From: JAZDHV01 sp043810355
GTDB lineage: Archaea; Nanobdellota; Nanobdellia; Woesearchaeales; JAGVYU01
DNA: 8,904 bases
Direction: 5' to 3'
NCBI GenBank assembly: GCA_043810355.1
Contig: JBDROB010000058.1
Coordinates: 1-8,904 of the forward strand
In this document: piece by piece, positions 1 through 6,364 of the stretch
How positions within the stretch are numbered: position 1 is the stretch's first letter
How the letters are laid out: each line of letters starts with the position of its first letter
The notes under the pieces: model-generated
Told to the model about the DNA's origin: nothing
Databases searched by the model: none
Seen by the model: only the letters and a program-made list of their open reading frames with translations
Made by a program: the position numbers and the translations under genes

Positions 1-2
1 TG

Positions 3-1283
3 TCAGGATATGATTTTGCAATGTATGCTAATGGTGTTGAGAAAGCAAGATTGACAACAGCAGGAAAATTAGGAATAGGAGCAACAACACCAAACCAAAC
101 CCTCCACATCAGCGGAACTATAAATGCTTCAGGAAATGTCAGTTTTGCACAGAACCTGACATTATATAGTCTAAGAAACTGTAACCTTGAGACAAACGCT
201 CAAGGAGAGACAATCTGCGGAGTTGATGACACAGGAGCAGGTGGCTCAAGCCCTGGCTGGACAACAACTAGCAATTACCTTTACAATGACACTCCAGCAG
301 TAAATATTGGATTAAACACATCAACCCCTGCCTACAAACTCCAAATAGATGCTTCAGACAAAGCATTGAATGTTTCCAACACACTTTTTGTCAATTCAAC
401 TAATGTTGGGATTGGGACAGACTTACCAGAAGCAAAACTGCATTTAAAAGTTGCAGATGCTGGAACAATTGATTGGGAAGAGGATAGGGACCATTTTATT
501 CTTGAGAGTGATTCTAATGCTACTATGCAACTCGCAACTGTTGATGGGGGGTATAGTGTCATTGGATTTTCCTCAACCAATAACAGAAACAGAGGAGGTA
601 TTTGGTATGACCATGGATTAGATAGATTACTCATAAGAGCTGCAGCAACTAATGTAATCATTATAAACAATAATTCATATGTCGGAATCGGAACAACAAT
701 ACCCAACTCAACCCTCCATATCGTCCCGCCTAGTGATACATCAATGGGAGTTCATATTGGCATGCCTTTGGCATGGACTTATAGTCCTAATTTTCACCAT
801 TTTAACGATACCAATACATCCCTGACTGTTGTTAACAGGGCTCGGAGTGGAACTGGTGACAGTGCTGCTCCATATTTCCGTGCAGCTGATTTTACTAATA
901 ATGACACTGCATACACTGTTGCTATTTATAATTTATGGGGTAATAAGGCTTTATATGCTTCAGGGGCTATTACTACTACTAATGCTACAATCCATACTGG
1001 TTCAGTTGGTGGCACCACTGATTTCAATAGTTTTGGAGATTATACTCTTAGTGATGATGGTTTAAATGGAACTAATGATGTTTATATTGGAGACGACCTA
1101 GAAGTTGATGGAAATGCTAGTTTTGAAGGAAATGTAGGAATAGGAAGAATCAATGCAACTTCCAAATTCCATATTAATGGTTCATTTAACTTCACAGATG
1201 AAACAAACAGTGTTGGGATTGAGAGCAATGCTTCATCAGTAATAATCACTGGCTCAACTGGAGCAAGATTGGTGATAACATAA
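3..1283 (+). CDS. Partial secreted surface/fibre-like protein with VGIGT repeats (5' end outside window)
   Basis: The reading frame is open to the left edge (Ser-Gly-Tyr-Asp-Phe-Ala before the first Met at 21), so this is the C-terminal part of a longer protein. Counting from that Met, a repeat of the form V-G-I-G-T-x-x-P-x-x-x-L-H-I occurs near residues 17-31, 94-109, 128-143, 220-234 and, more diverged, 371-386. This pattern is known from phage tail fibres and from long surface proteins of uncultured archaea and bacteria, where it forms beta-rich fibres. About 20 N-x-S/T sequons suggest N-glycosylation outside the cell. No C-terminal S74 chaperone domain or membrane anchor is seen; the protein stops shortly after a G-S-T-G-A-R motif. 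Its stop overlaps the next start (TAATG), so the two are probably co-translated. The role is inferred as attachment or surface structure; the partner is unknown. Confidence 0.8.
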   Translation, partial: SGYDFAMYANGVEKARLTTAGKLGIGATTPNQTLHISGTINASGNVSFAQNLTLYSLRNCNLETNAQGETICGVDDTGAGGSSPGWTTTSNYLYNDTPAVNIGLNTSTPAYKLQIDASDKALNVSNTLFVNSTNVGIGTDLPEAKLHLKVADAGTIDWEEDRDHFILESDSNATMQLATVDGGYSVIGFSSTNNRNRGGIWYDHGLDRLLIRAAATNVIIINNNSYVGIGTTIPNSTLHIVPPSDTSMGVHIGMPLAWTYSPNFHHFNDTNTSLTVVNRARSGTGDSAAPYFRAADFTNNDTAYTVAIYNLWGNKALYASGAITTTNATIHTGSVGGTTDFNSFGDYTLSDDGLNGTNDVYIGDDLEVDGNASFEGNVGIGRINATSKFHINGSFNFTDETNSVGIESNASSVIITGSTGARLVIT

Positions 1284-2875
1284 TGAAAAAATGGATGTTA
1301 TTAATCTATTTATCAGCAATCTTAATATTGGTTAGTGGTTTTGTCAGTGCTTCAGAACCTTTTCTAGTAGATGCAAGAACAACTTGCCACCAAATAAATG
1401 AAACCCACAAGCAATGCACCCAAACTTCTGATAGAGTTAACACACTTGATGAAGATGGAGTATGGAAAAAATGCGAAGATGTCTTGAATTATGAAGTTGG
1501 AGATGATTTTATTGTTTTTGATTATGGAGAGGAAGAGATAAGGCTGGAATGGAACTATGATGTAAAATATATTGGTTTTGTAAATTTCCTAAAAAGGATT
1601 TTTACTGATATAGAATCATATTCAGAGTTTGATGTTAAAAGAAATGGATGCAGTTTTTATTTTATACAAAATTTTGAGAATACAGACTTTGTCTTAGATG
1701 AATTAAAATATAAAATACCTGAAGGTTTTAGTTTTAAAAACAACATACTGACTCATACAGAATCCAATATTTCTATAAATTTTAATCAGACAGTGAGAGA
1801 ACAGAGTATTAAGATTTCTGATAATGGTGATGAATTGGTCCTGACAGGAGAGAACATTTCAAGACTTGACCCTACAGTTGGTTATAATGACCCAACTGTT
1901 GCTTATTTAATAAATGGTGCTGGAGATTGTAATTGGGTCAATCTTGATTATGTATTAACTGAAGATGCTGCTATTGCAACTTGTGATGCAGACAATAATC
2001 CTACAGATACTTTTGGTGTGAAAACATATGGCTTTTCTATTCCTCCAAGTGCAGATTCAATTGATGGTGTTGGTGTTAAGATTAGAAGAAGTTGTCAACG
2101 TTCAAATAGTTGTAATGATATTAATGTCACATTAATAGTCGGTGGAACCCCTCAAGGTCAAGATAAAGCAAGTGGGTCTTTATGGAGCTCAGCATTAGTT
2201 AATGCTACTTATGGTGGACTTTCAGATACTTGGGGTCTTACTTTAAATCCCGCTCAAGTAAATGCTGATGATTTTGGTGTAATGTTTACAGGTATATCTG
2301 ATTATAGTATTCCTCGTAAGGTAGAGATTGATTCTATTAAGATGAATGTCACTTATACAGAAGGAGCATCAGACACAATCTACCCTTCATTCTCAAACTT
2401 AAAGAATAATAATAACACTTTAACAGATTCTGGTGTAGTTAGTTTTAATGCAACAATAACAGATACTAATGGCACTGCAGGTGTTGAATTCAATGATGTT
2501 AATTACACAGCTAATAATGTTTCAAATGCTTATAATGTGAGTTTTAATTATGCTAGTGCAGGGAATTTTTCTTATTATTGGTGGGCTTTTGGTAATGGAA
2601 CAGATAATAATATTAATCAGACAGTTGAAAATATTTACACACTCAAAGGAGATGTGGGAGGAGGCTCATGCACTTATGGTGGCACTGGCAACTGGGCATT
2701 GGGAGGCAGTGATAATTGCGTGATAAGTTCTAATGTTAATTTAAAAGGAAATAATTTCAATTTTTCAGGAGCTGGTAGGGTAACTTTAAATGCTAATATC
2801 ACTAATTTTACTCAAGGAGACATAGGAAATGGCATTGAAGTTACCTGTACTCCAAATGGATGTATTAAAATATGA
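1283..2875 (+). CDS. Secreted cysteine- and sequon-rich surface protein with Ig-like domain
   Basis: The 530-residue product starts with a clear signal peptide (MKKWMLLIYLSAILILVSG, cleavage near Ser22-Ala23-Ser24). Residues 25-195 form an N-terminal region with four cysteines. Residues 196-360 look like a beta-sandwich module (pattern SIPPSADSIDGVGVKIRR, ending KVEIDSIKMNVTYTEG). Residues 363-455 resemble an Ig-like domain (SGVVSFNATITD, then YYWWAFGNGTDN). Residues 460-530 form a C-terminal Cys-rich beta module (CTYGGTGNW, DNCVISSNV). There are 12 cysteines in all (35, 45, 64, 123, 216, 234, 271, 277, 463, 479, 522, 527), an even number compatible with disulfides, and about 19 N-x-S/T sequons. 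No transmembrane anchor follows the signal peptide, so it is probably released or held by partners. The start overlaps the upstream stop by one base, implying coupling with the fibre-like gene. I do not recognise a specific family; cell-surface or adhesion use is an inference. Confidence 0.82.
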   Translation: MKKWMLLIYLSAILILVSGFVSASEPFLVDARTTCHQINETHKQCTQTSDRVNTLDEDGVWKKCEDVLNYEVGDDFIVFDYGEEEIRLEWNYDVKYIGFVNFLKRIFTDIESYSEFDVKRNGCSFYFIQNFENTDFVLDELKYKIPEGFSFKNNILTHTESNISINFNQTVREQSIKISDNGDELVLTGENISRLDPTVGYNDPTVAYLINGAGDCNWVNLDYVLTEDAAIATCDADNNPTDTFGVKTYGFSIPPSADSIDGVGVKIRRSCQRSNSCNDINVTLIVGGTPQGQDKASGSLWSSALVNATYGGLSDTWGLTLNPAQVNADDFGVMFTGISDYSIPRKVEIDSIKMNVTYTEGASDTIYPSFSNLKNNNNTLTDSGVVSFNATITDTNGTAGVEFNDVNYTANNVSNAYNVSFNYASAGNFSYYWWAFGNGTDNNINQTVENIYTLKGDVGGGSCTYGGTGNWALGGSDNCVISSNVNLKGNNFNFSGAGRVTLNANITNFTQGDIGNGIEVTCTPNGCIKI

Positions 2876-2910
2876 ATAAAATCATAATCTCAGAAGAATT
2901 TTGAAAAAAA

Positions 2911-3081
2911 TGTTTGGAAAATGCAAGTTATCCATAACGTTTTAACAAGAAGCGTTTGGAAATTCAAAGAATTTCCATTACATTTTGACAAAGAATGTTT
3001 ATAAATCGATAGATTTCAATAACATTCTGTAAAAAGAATGTTTGAGAATTCAAAGAATTTCCAACAAATTTTATAATATTC
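2911..3081. repeat. Four tandem diverged 42-43 bp hairpin repeats
   Basis: Units run 2911-2952, 2953-2995, 2996-3038 and 3039-3081. Each begins (c/t)gttt, followed by a short inverted repeat and, in the first three, a tail resembling cattttgacaaagaa. Units 2 and 4 match at 22 of 24 bases over 2954-2977 and 3040-3063. Unit 2 holds a perfect 8-bp stem with a 3-nt loop (GGAAATTC/GAATTTCC, 2958-2965 with 2969-2976). Unit 3 holds AAATC-GATA-GATTT (3003-3016). At the junctions, AACATTCT (3021-3028) can pair with AGAATGTT at either 2992-2999 or 3035-3042. A period of 42-43 does not suit coding repeats, and there are no unique spacers as in CRISPR. The function is unknown. Confidence 0.7.
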
Positions 3082-3113
3082 TCTCCTGTCAAGAACAACT
3101 GCTTAATGCGTTT

Positions 3114-3133
3114 AAAAATGCTTACGCATTTTT
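3114..3133 (+). terminator. AT-rich hairpin, possible terminator or fifth repeat relic
   Basis: AAAAATGC (3114-3121), loop TTAC, and GCATTTTT (3126-3133) form a perfect 8-bp stem, followed by the T-rich stretch gatttctt. It is preceded by cgttt, like the tandem units just upstream, so it may be a further diverged copy. It could end the transcript of the two surface genes. Archaeal termination depends mostly on T-runs rather than hairpins, so this is tentative. Confidence 0.35.
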
Positions 3134-3255
3134 GATTTCTTAGAAAATATGTAGCACTTCATAGAGACAGGTGGCATGAAGCTAAAGCTTCCTCTTTGCC
3201 CAAAAGAATGTAAGATACTGATGTTTGTGGCTTTGAGTTAAAATGAATTGAAAAT

Positions 3256-3645
3256 ATGTGGTTTTATCCAATATTTGTGTTTATTATACTTTCAGCTATT
3301 GTCATTCCTCTAGTCCCTGCAAAAGCCCCTGATAATCTATTGATCCAAGTCACTGATAAAGGTTTTGGTTTTGATGAGATTTATTGTAAAGCATACATCA
3401 GTTCTGATAAGGGTGAGTGGGAGAATGAATTGGTTGATGACATCAACTTGCATGAGAACATGGGAATCAGCTGTCATGATAGAGATAAGTGTGTGAATAA
3501 TGGCTATAAGATGTTAAGGACAGATTTTGGTTATTATTGGGGTGATTATGAGATTAGGATTGTCTGCAGGAATATTAACAAAATCACTTATGCAATCATC
3601 AATAACAGCAATATCCCAGAGCATTCTGATGCAGTTATATTATGA
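3256..3645 (+). CDS. Small secreted four-cysteine protein of unknown function
   Basis: The 129-residue product has a hydrophobic N-terminal segment, roughly residues 3-21 (MWFYPIFVFIILSAIVIPLV), followed by PAKAP; this is a signal peptide or a single membrane anchor. The rest is soluble with four cysteines (44, 73, 79, 104), enough for two disulfides, and one sequon near the C-terminus (N-N-S). The ATG at 3256 is the first in frame after a stop at 3244-3246, and no convincing Shine-Dalgarno or TATA box precedes it at normal spacing. It lies just after the repeat-rich gap and on the same strand as the two surface genes, which suggests an extracellular role, but I recognise no family. Its 3' end converges with the acyltransferase gene, leaving 16 bp between stops. 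It is likely real because of the signal sequence, paired cysteines and charged mature part. Confidence 0.6.
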   Translation: MWFYPIFVFIILSAIVIPLVPAKAPDNLLIQVTDKGFGFDEIYCKAYISSDKGEWENELVDDINLHENMGISCHDRDKCVNNGYKMLRTDFGYYWGDYEIRIVCRNINKITYAIINNSNIPEHSDAVIL

Positions 3646-3675
3646 ATTTTAGAGAATCACTTCATGCTCTAGAAT
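3646..3675. terminator. Hairpin between convergent genes
   Basis: ATTTTAGAG (3646-3654) pairs with CTCTAGAAT (3667-3675), including one G-T pair, around a 12-nt loop that contains the acyltransferase stop codon. Lying exactly between two convergent genes, it could mark the 3' ends of both transcripts. There is no strong T-run, so termination is only suggested by position and symmetry. Confidence 0.3.
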
Positions 3676-4837
3676 CCCTTACACAGATTTCTCTTGATGT
3701 TTCCATCACTTCCCTTATAGTATTTGCATAATACCTGACAACATGAGGATTCCTCACTTTTAAGCTTCCATTTCTCGCATTTAAGACTCCATTTCTATGA
3801 AAAATATCTACCCCAATCCCAAAAGGGTCTCTGATGCCGTCAAAATATATGCTTAATCTAAATCCTTGGTTCACAAGCATATTTGCATAGAGTCCTACCC
3901 TATCTCCCAGCTCCATCCTGTCTACAGCCCTTGGAGTTCCTTGTTCTTCAATGCAGAATGCAACTAATGCAGTCGGTGTCACCCTTTGGTGTTTTACCAG
4001 CTCAGCCCTCACATAATTCCTTGCATGGTCAGCATATCTTATCTTTGGCTCATGGGCTGCTGCCTCTATCTTTAGCTCTCTCACTGTTTTTGGATGCCCA
4101 AAGCTAAGATATAGGCTTCCTTCAGGCAATGACCTGAAATACCTTGGAGCAAATACTGATAAGTCCAGCCCATAATAAGCCAAATCACCTAACCTTTTTA
4201 TTAATGAGTATCCAGAATTCCTCAATCCTCTTGTTTTTGACAATAGATGAAAGATTCTTGATTCAGGAACCCAGTCATAGCTTTCTGCAATTGGTTGCAA
4301 TACAACATCTTCACCAACATCCCCTATCCTTTCCTGTGCTTTTTCTGCCATTCCAAAAAATAATGGATTGAGCTCTTCAATTCTTCCGTCATAGCTTCTC
4401 CCTCCTTCTGTGTATATGCCTGTATCCTCACCTTCTGCTACAAAATTCACAAATCTTTTTATGACTTGAAAGACATAGCCTGGAGAACCCATTGATCTTC
4501 TGTTTATTGGAACAGCTTTTCCTTTTTTTAAATAATCACCAAATCTTCCAATAAATAAGTTTGATCCAGCCGCAAATACTGGAGGAGGCATCCTAAGATC
4601 ATGCAGTTTTAATGCCAAGGCGATATAATCTACATGGCTCAGATGCCTTGGCAGATAAACAACTGAATTTCCTTCTAATCTATCTCTTTGAAATCCCTCA
4701 ACAATCACATCACTGACAAAATGAGATAATCTTTCTCTGATAAGACCTTCCTGTTCACTGTACCAAGAGTCATCAAAACCTTTTACAACTTCATCTATCA
4801 CTTCCAATTCTCTTTCATACCGATTTGAACGCACCAT
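3662..4837 (-). CDS. PlsB/DHAPAT-family glycerol-3-phosphate acyltransferase-like protein
   Basis: The product (391 aa from the ATG at 4837) shows all four blocks of this acyltransferase family. Block I is HLSHVD (His65-x4-Asp70, the catalytic HX4D). Block II is AGSNLFIG through INRR (90-114). Block III is EGGRS (144-148), which binds the glycerol phosphate. Block IV is QPIAESYD (181-188). LYLSFGHP (242-249), VTPTALVAF (286-294) and RYYANTI (368-374) also match the PlsB/DHAPAT C-terminal half. Family members move a fatty acyl group to position 1 of glycerol-3-phosphate or dihydroxyacetone phosphate at the membrane. It is much shorter than E. coli PlsB (about 800 aa), lacking a long N-terminal region; no transmembrane helix is evident. 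A Met 11 codons upstream exists, but TTTATATT lies 26.5 nt before the 4837 ATG, favouring a leaderless start there. In an apparently archaeal genome this ester-lipid enzyme is unexpected, so its acceptor is uncertain. Confidence 0.87.
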   Translation of the reverse strand: MVRSNRYERELEVIDEVVKGFDDSWYSEQEGLIRERLSHFVSDVIVEGFQRDRLEGNSVVYLPRHLSHVDYIALALKLHDLRMPPPVFAAGSNLFIGRFGDYLKKGKAVPINRRSMGSPGYVFQVIKRFVNFVAEGEDTGIYTEGGRSYDGRIEELNPLFFGMAEKAQERIGDVGEDVVLQPIAESYDWVPESRIFHLLSKTRGLRNSGYSLIKRLGDLAYYGLDLSVFAPRYFRSLPEGSLYLSFGHPKTVRELKIEAAAHEPKIRYADHARNYVRAELVKHQRVTPTALVAFCIEEQGTPRAVDRMELGDRVGLYANMLVNQGFRLSIYFDGIRDPFGIGVDIFHRNGVLNARNGSLKVRNPHVVRYYANTIREVMETSREICVRDSRA

Positions 4838-4859
4838 CTTATATTTAAAAAAAAATTCT

Positions 4860-4867
4860 AATATAAA
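4860..4867 (-). promoter_or_regulatory. TATA box of the acyltransferase gene
   Basis: TTTATATT read on the minus strand is centred 26.5 nt before the A of the ATG at 4837. This is the spacing expected between an archaeal TATA box and the transcription start, so the mRNA would begin at the start codon. The box lies inside the longer possible reading frame that starts at 4870, arguing against that start. Confidence 0.6.
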
Positions 4868-4906
4868 CATTTCTATAATTTAGTTCAATTTCTCCAAAAT
4901 TATTAC

Positions 4907-4916
4907 GAAAAAAGAA
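4907..4916 (-). terminator. Oligo-T terminator after the membrane miniprotein gene
   Basis: Read on the minus strand, the stop codon of the miniprotein is followed directly by TTCTTTTTTCG. A run of six Ts right after a stop is typical of archaeal termination. It separates this gene from the acyltransferase, which has its own TATA box about 40 nt further on. Confidence 0.45.
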
Positions 4917-5120
4917 TTACTTCAGTTTCCCATCCAATTTCAGGACTGCATCTGCATCAGCATATGTCATTGATACTAATGATGAGATGAACATAAGAGC
5001 AAACACTAACCCAAAAGCAAATGCAAATGTTACACTATATTGTTCAACCCAGATCACTGATATGAAGAATCCTATAATGCTTGTCAACATAAATGTGCTT
5101 GGTAAAGGAGCTATTTTCAT
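4917..5120 (-). CDS. Two-helix membrane miniprotein of unknown function
   Basis: The product is 67 residues long, with two predicted hydrophobic helices, about residues 8-25 (STFMLTSIIGFFISVIWV) and 30-51 (VTFAFAFGLVFALMFISSLV), joined by a short E-Q-Y-S turn, and a lysine-rich soluble tail ending in KLDGKLK. The start at 5120 is well supported: AGAGGTG lies 5 nt upstream, the strongest ribosome binding site in the window. It begins 35 nt after the TrpRS stop with no clear TATA box at leaderless distance, so it is probably the second gene of a TrpRS transcript. That fits the pattern seen here of leaderless first genes and a Shine-Dalgarno for an internal gene. I do not recognise a family. The helix hairpin could serve as a small subunit or membrane regulator, but nothing in the sequence says of what. 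Confidence 0.68.
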   Translation of the reverse strand: MKIAPLPSTFMLTSIIGFFISVIWVEQYSVTFAFAFGLVFALMFISSLVSMTYADADAVLKLDGKLK

Positions 5121-5125
5121 AATTA

Positions 5126-5132
5126 CACCTCT
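5126..5132 (-). promoter_or_regulatory. Strong Shine-Dalgarno of the membrane miniprotein
   Basis: AGAGGTG on the minus strand, then five bases (TAATT), then the ATG at 5120. It fixes the start of the small gene and supports it being translated from within a longer transcript. Confidence 0.7.
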
Positions 5133-5155
5133 TTTAATACAAATTAATAATATGC

Positions 5156-6247
5156 CTATTTAAATTTTACGAAGTTTAGTTTGCTTACCTGTTTCCTGGC
5201 TTTCTCAATATCCTTGACAAATGTTTTCATGTATGATTCCATCCTTTTGCATGCATTTTCCTTGTCTTCCCCGCACATCAATATCCCTTTCTTGCACTCA
5301 TCATATATCTTTTTTAATTCGTCTTCATCATCAATCAGATGGCTTTTGTATAATTCAAATATCATGCATTTCTCAGGCCTTCCACCTAATCTTTTCTGTT
5401 CATCTATTGTATCTCTGCCGCCAGTCAATGCTCTTTTCAATTTCTTCTTCAATGGCTCAATTGGCTCTGGTAGCTCTATACAGCTTTCAGGCTTGCTTTT
5501 TGACATCTTTATTGAACCATCTAGACTAGGTGTGTATTTATGGTATAATGAGCTTGGCGGAAAGAATTTATATTTTGATTTTACTCTTGCAACAATATCT
5601 CTTGTCAATCTTATGTGTGGGTCTTGGTCTATGCCTACTGGAATTATTCCAGGCATCTCTTCTTCTAATTGAGGATACAGTATATCACCAACTTGGGTTA
5701 CTGCACTCATTATCCTTCCTGGATCTGCGTTTCCATATATTGCTTTGAACTCATTCAAGGTTATTTTCCTGGCAAACTCATAAGCTAGGTGTATCACATC
5801 CTTGTTTTCTGACTGGAAATAAAATACTGTTTTCTTTGGATCTAATCCAAGAGCCAGATATGCAGGGATATGGAAATCAAGAGCTCTTTTTTTTGCCTCA
5901 TCCAAAGAAACTCCTCTTGCTGCTGCTGCTTCAAGGTCTGCTATCAGGATATATGCTTTTCCTCCTCTTTCCTGGAAATATCTGATATTCTCAACAACAA
6001 TCTTGTTCCCAAAATGGATTCTTTCGCCTGTTGGCATGATTCCTGATAAGACATAGAATCTCTTCTTGTCTTGTATGCATTTTGAGATTATGTTAAGGTC
6101 TCTTCCTGCAAAAACAATCCCTCTTTTCATGACCCTGTTTGGTTTTGGAAATAATTCTACCTTAAACTCTTCTAATCCAAAATCCTTGACAATTCTGGAA
6201 TAGTCCTCTACTAGTTCTGAACTGTATGGATCAATTGTTTTTACCAT
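5156..6247 (-). CDS. trpS: Tryptophanyl-tRNA synthetase, archaeal/eukaryal type
   Basis: This class I synthetase charges tRNA-Trp with tryptophan in the cytoplasm. The 363-aa product has the HIGH-type motif in PTGERIHFGN (72-81), the family block IDQDPHIRLTRD (206-217), and KMSKS (247-251). It also has ARGVSLDEAK (110-119), LGLDPKKTVFYFQSE (133-147) and TGGRDTIDEQKRLGG (275-289), all characteristic of the archaeal and eukaryal TrpRS branch rather than bacterial TrpRS or TyrRS. Length is slightly below the usual archaeal range, but all catalytic blocks are present. The ATG at 6247 lies about 28 nt after the centre of a TATA box, consistent with an almost leaderless mRNA. The upstream gene on the same strand (RNA-binding protein) is 117 nt away; the downstream membrane miniprotein follows closely and is probably co-transcribed. 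Confidence 0.95.
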   Translation of the reverse strand: MVKTIDPYSSELVEDYSRIVKDFGLEEFKVELFPKPNRVMKRGIVFAGRDLNIISKCIQDKKRFYVLSGIMPTGERIHFGNKIVVENIRYFQERGGKAYILIADLEAAAARGVSLDEAKKRALDFHIPAYLALGLDPKKTVFYFQSENKDVIHLAYEFARKITLNEFKAIYGNADPGRIMSAVTQVGDILYPQLEEEMPGIIPVGIDQDPHIRLTRDIVARVKSKYKFFPPSSLYHKYTPSLDGSIKMSKSKPESCIELPEPIEPLKKKLKRALTGGRDTIDEQKRLGGRPEKCMIFELYKSHLIDDEDELKKIYDECKKGILMCGEDKENACKRMESYMKTFVKDIEKARKQVSKLNFVKFK

Positions 6248-6270
6248 TGTATATTGCCTAACTCTTCACT

Positions 6271-6280
6271 TTTATATATT
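6271..6280 (-). promoter_or_regulatory. TATA box of trpS
   Basis: AATATATAAA on the minus strand is centred about 28 nt before the trpS ATG, giving a leader of only a few bases. It shows that trpS has its own promoter apart from the upstream RNA-binding protein gene. Confidence 0.55.
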
Positions 6281-6328
6281 TTGCTATTAATGCAGTAAAA
6301 TTCCATGCATACCTATTAATGTATCTGA

Positions 6329-6341
6329 TTATTGTCAATAA
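6329..6341. promoter_or_regulatory. Palindrome upstream of trpS, possible operator
   Basis: TTATTG-T-CAATAA is a perfect 6-1-6 palindrome about 50 bp upstream of the trpS TATA box. The same gap holds the direct repeat CTATTAATG at 6284-6292 and 6313-6321. Both could bind a regulator, but in AT-rich DNA such symmetry can arise by chance. Confidence 0.25.
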
Positions 6342-6364
6342 CCGCCCATAATGTTGGTGGAATA

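Larger units (their letters stand above)
2876..3255. other. 380-bp gap without a clear gene, rich in repeats and hairpins
   Basis: Besides the tandem units and the 3114-3133 hairpin, this gap has a 6-bp inverted repeat at 3178-3191 (GAAGCT/AGCTTC), a TATA-like stretch at 3069-3080 (TTTTATAATATT), and a 21-codon open frame at 3176-3241 that I do not call a gene. No archaeal promoter is visible at leaderless distance from the next gene at 3256. If the 3069-3080 box is used, that gene would have a structured leader of roughly 150 nt. Confidence 0.5.

Noticed and set aside
332..706. A 124-aa minus-strand open frame inside the fibre-like gene.
   Set aside because: It is the antisense shadow of the repeat-coding strand, with no promoter or ribosome binding site and no recognisable domain.
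2911..3081. CRISPR array.
   Set aside because: The period is 42-43 bp with diverged similarity along the whole unit; there are no unique spacers between conserved repeats and no cas gene in the window.
3176..3241. A 21-codon open frame (MKLKLPLCPKECKILMFVALS) with AGGTG just upstream of its ATG.
   Set aside because: The Shine-Dalgarno-like site is only about 2 nt from the ATG, the frame overlaps a hairpin in the repeat-rich gap, and nothing else supports it as a gene.
3883..4371. Two plus-strand open frames opposite the acyltransferase gene.
   Set aside because: They overlap conserved acyltransferase blocks on the other strand and show no signals of their own.
4838..4870. Longer acyltransferase start at 4870, adding 11 residues.
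   Set aside because: The extra segment (MFILEFFFKYK) overlaps the TATA box, and the 4837 ATG sits at the exact leaderless distance; family similarity does not need the extension.
5181..5748. Several plus-strand open frames of 72-163 aa opposite trpS.
   Set aside because: They lie antisense to well-supported TrpRS motifs and have Ser/Leu/Phe/Ile-rich composition typical of shadow frames.
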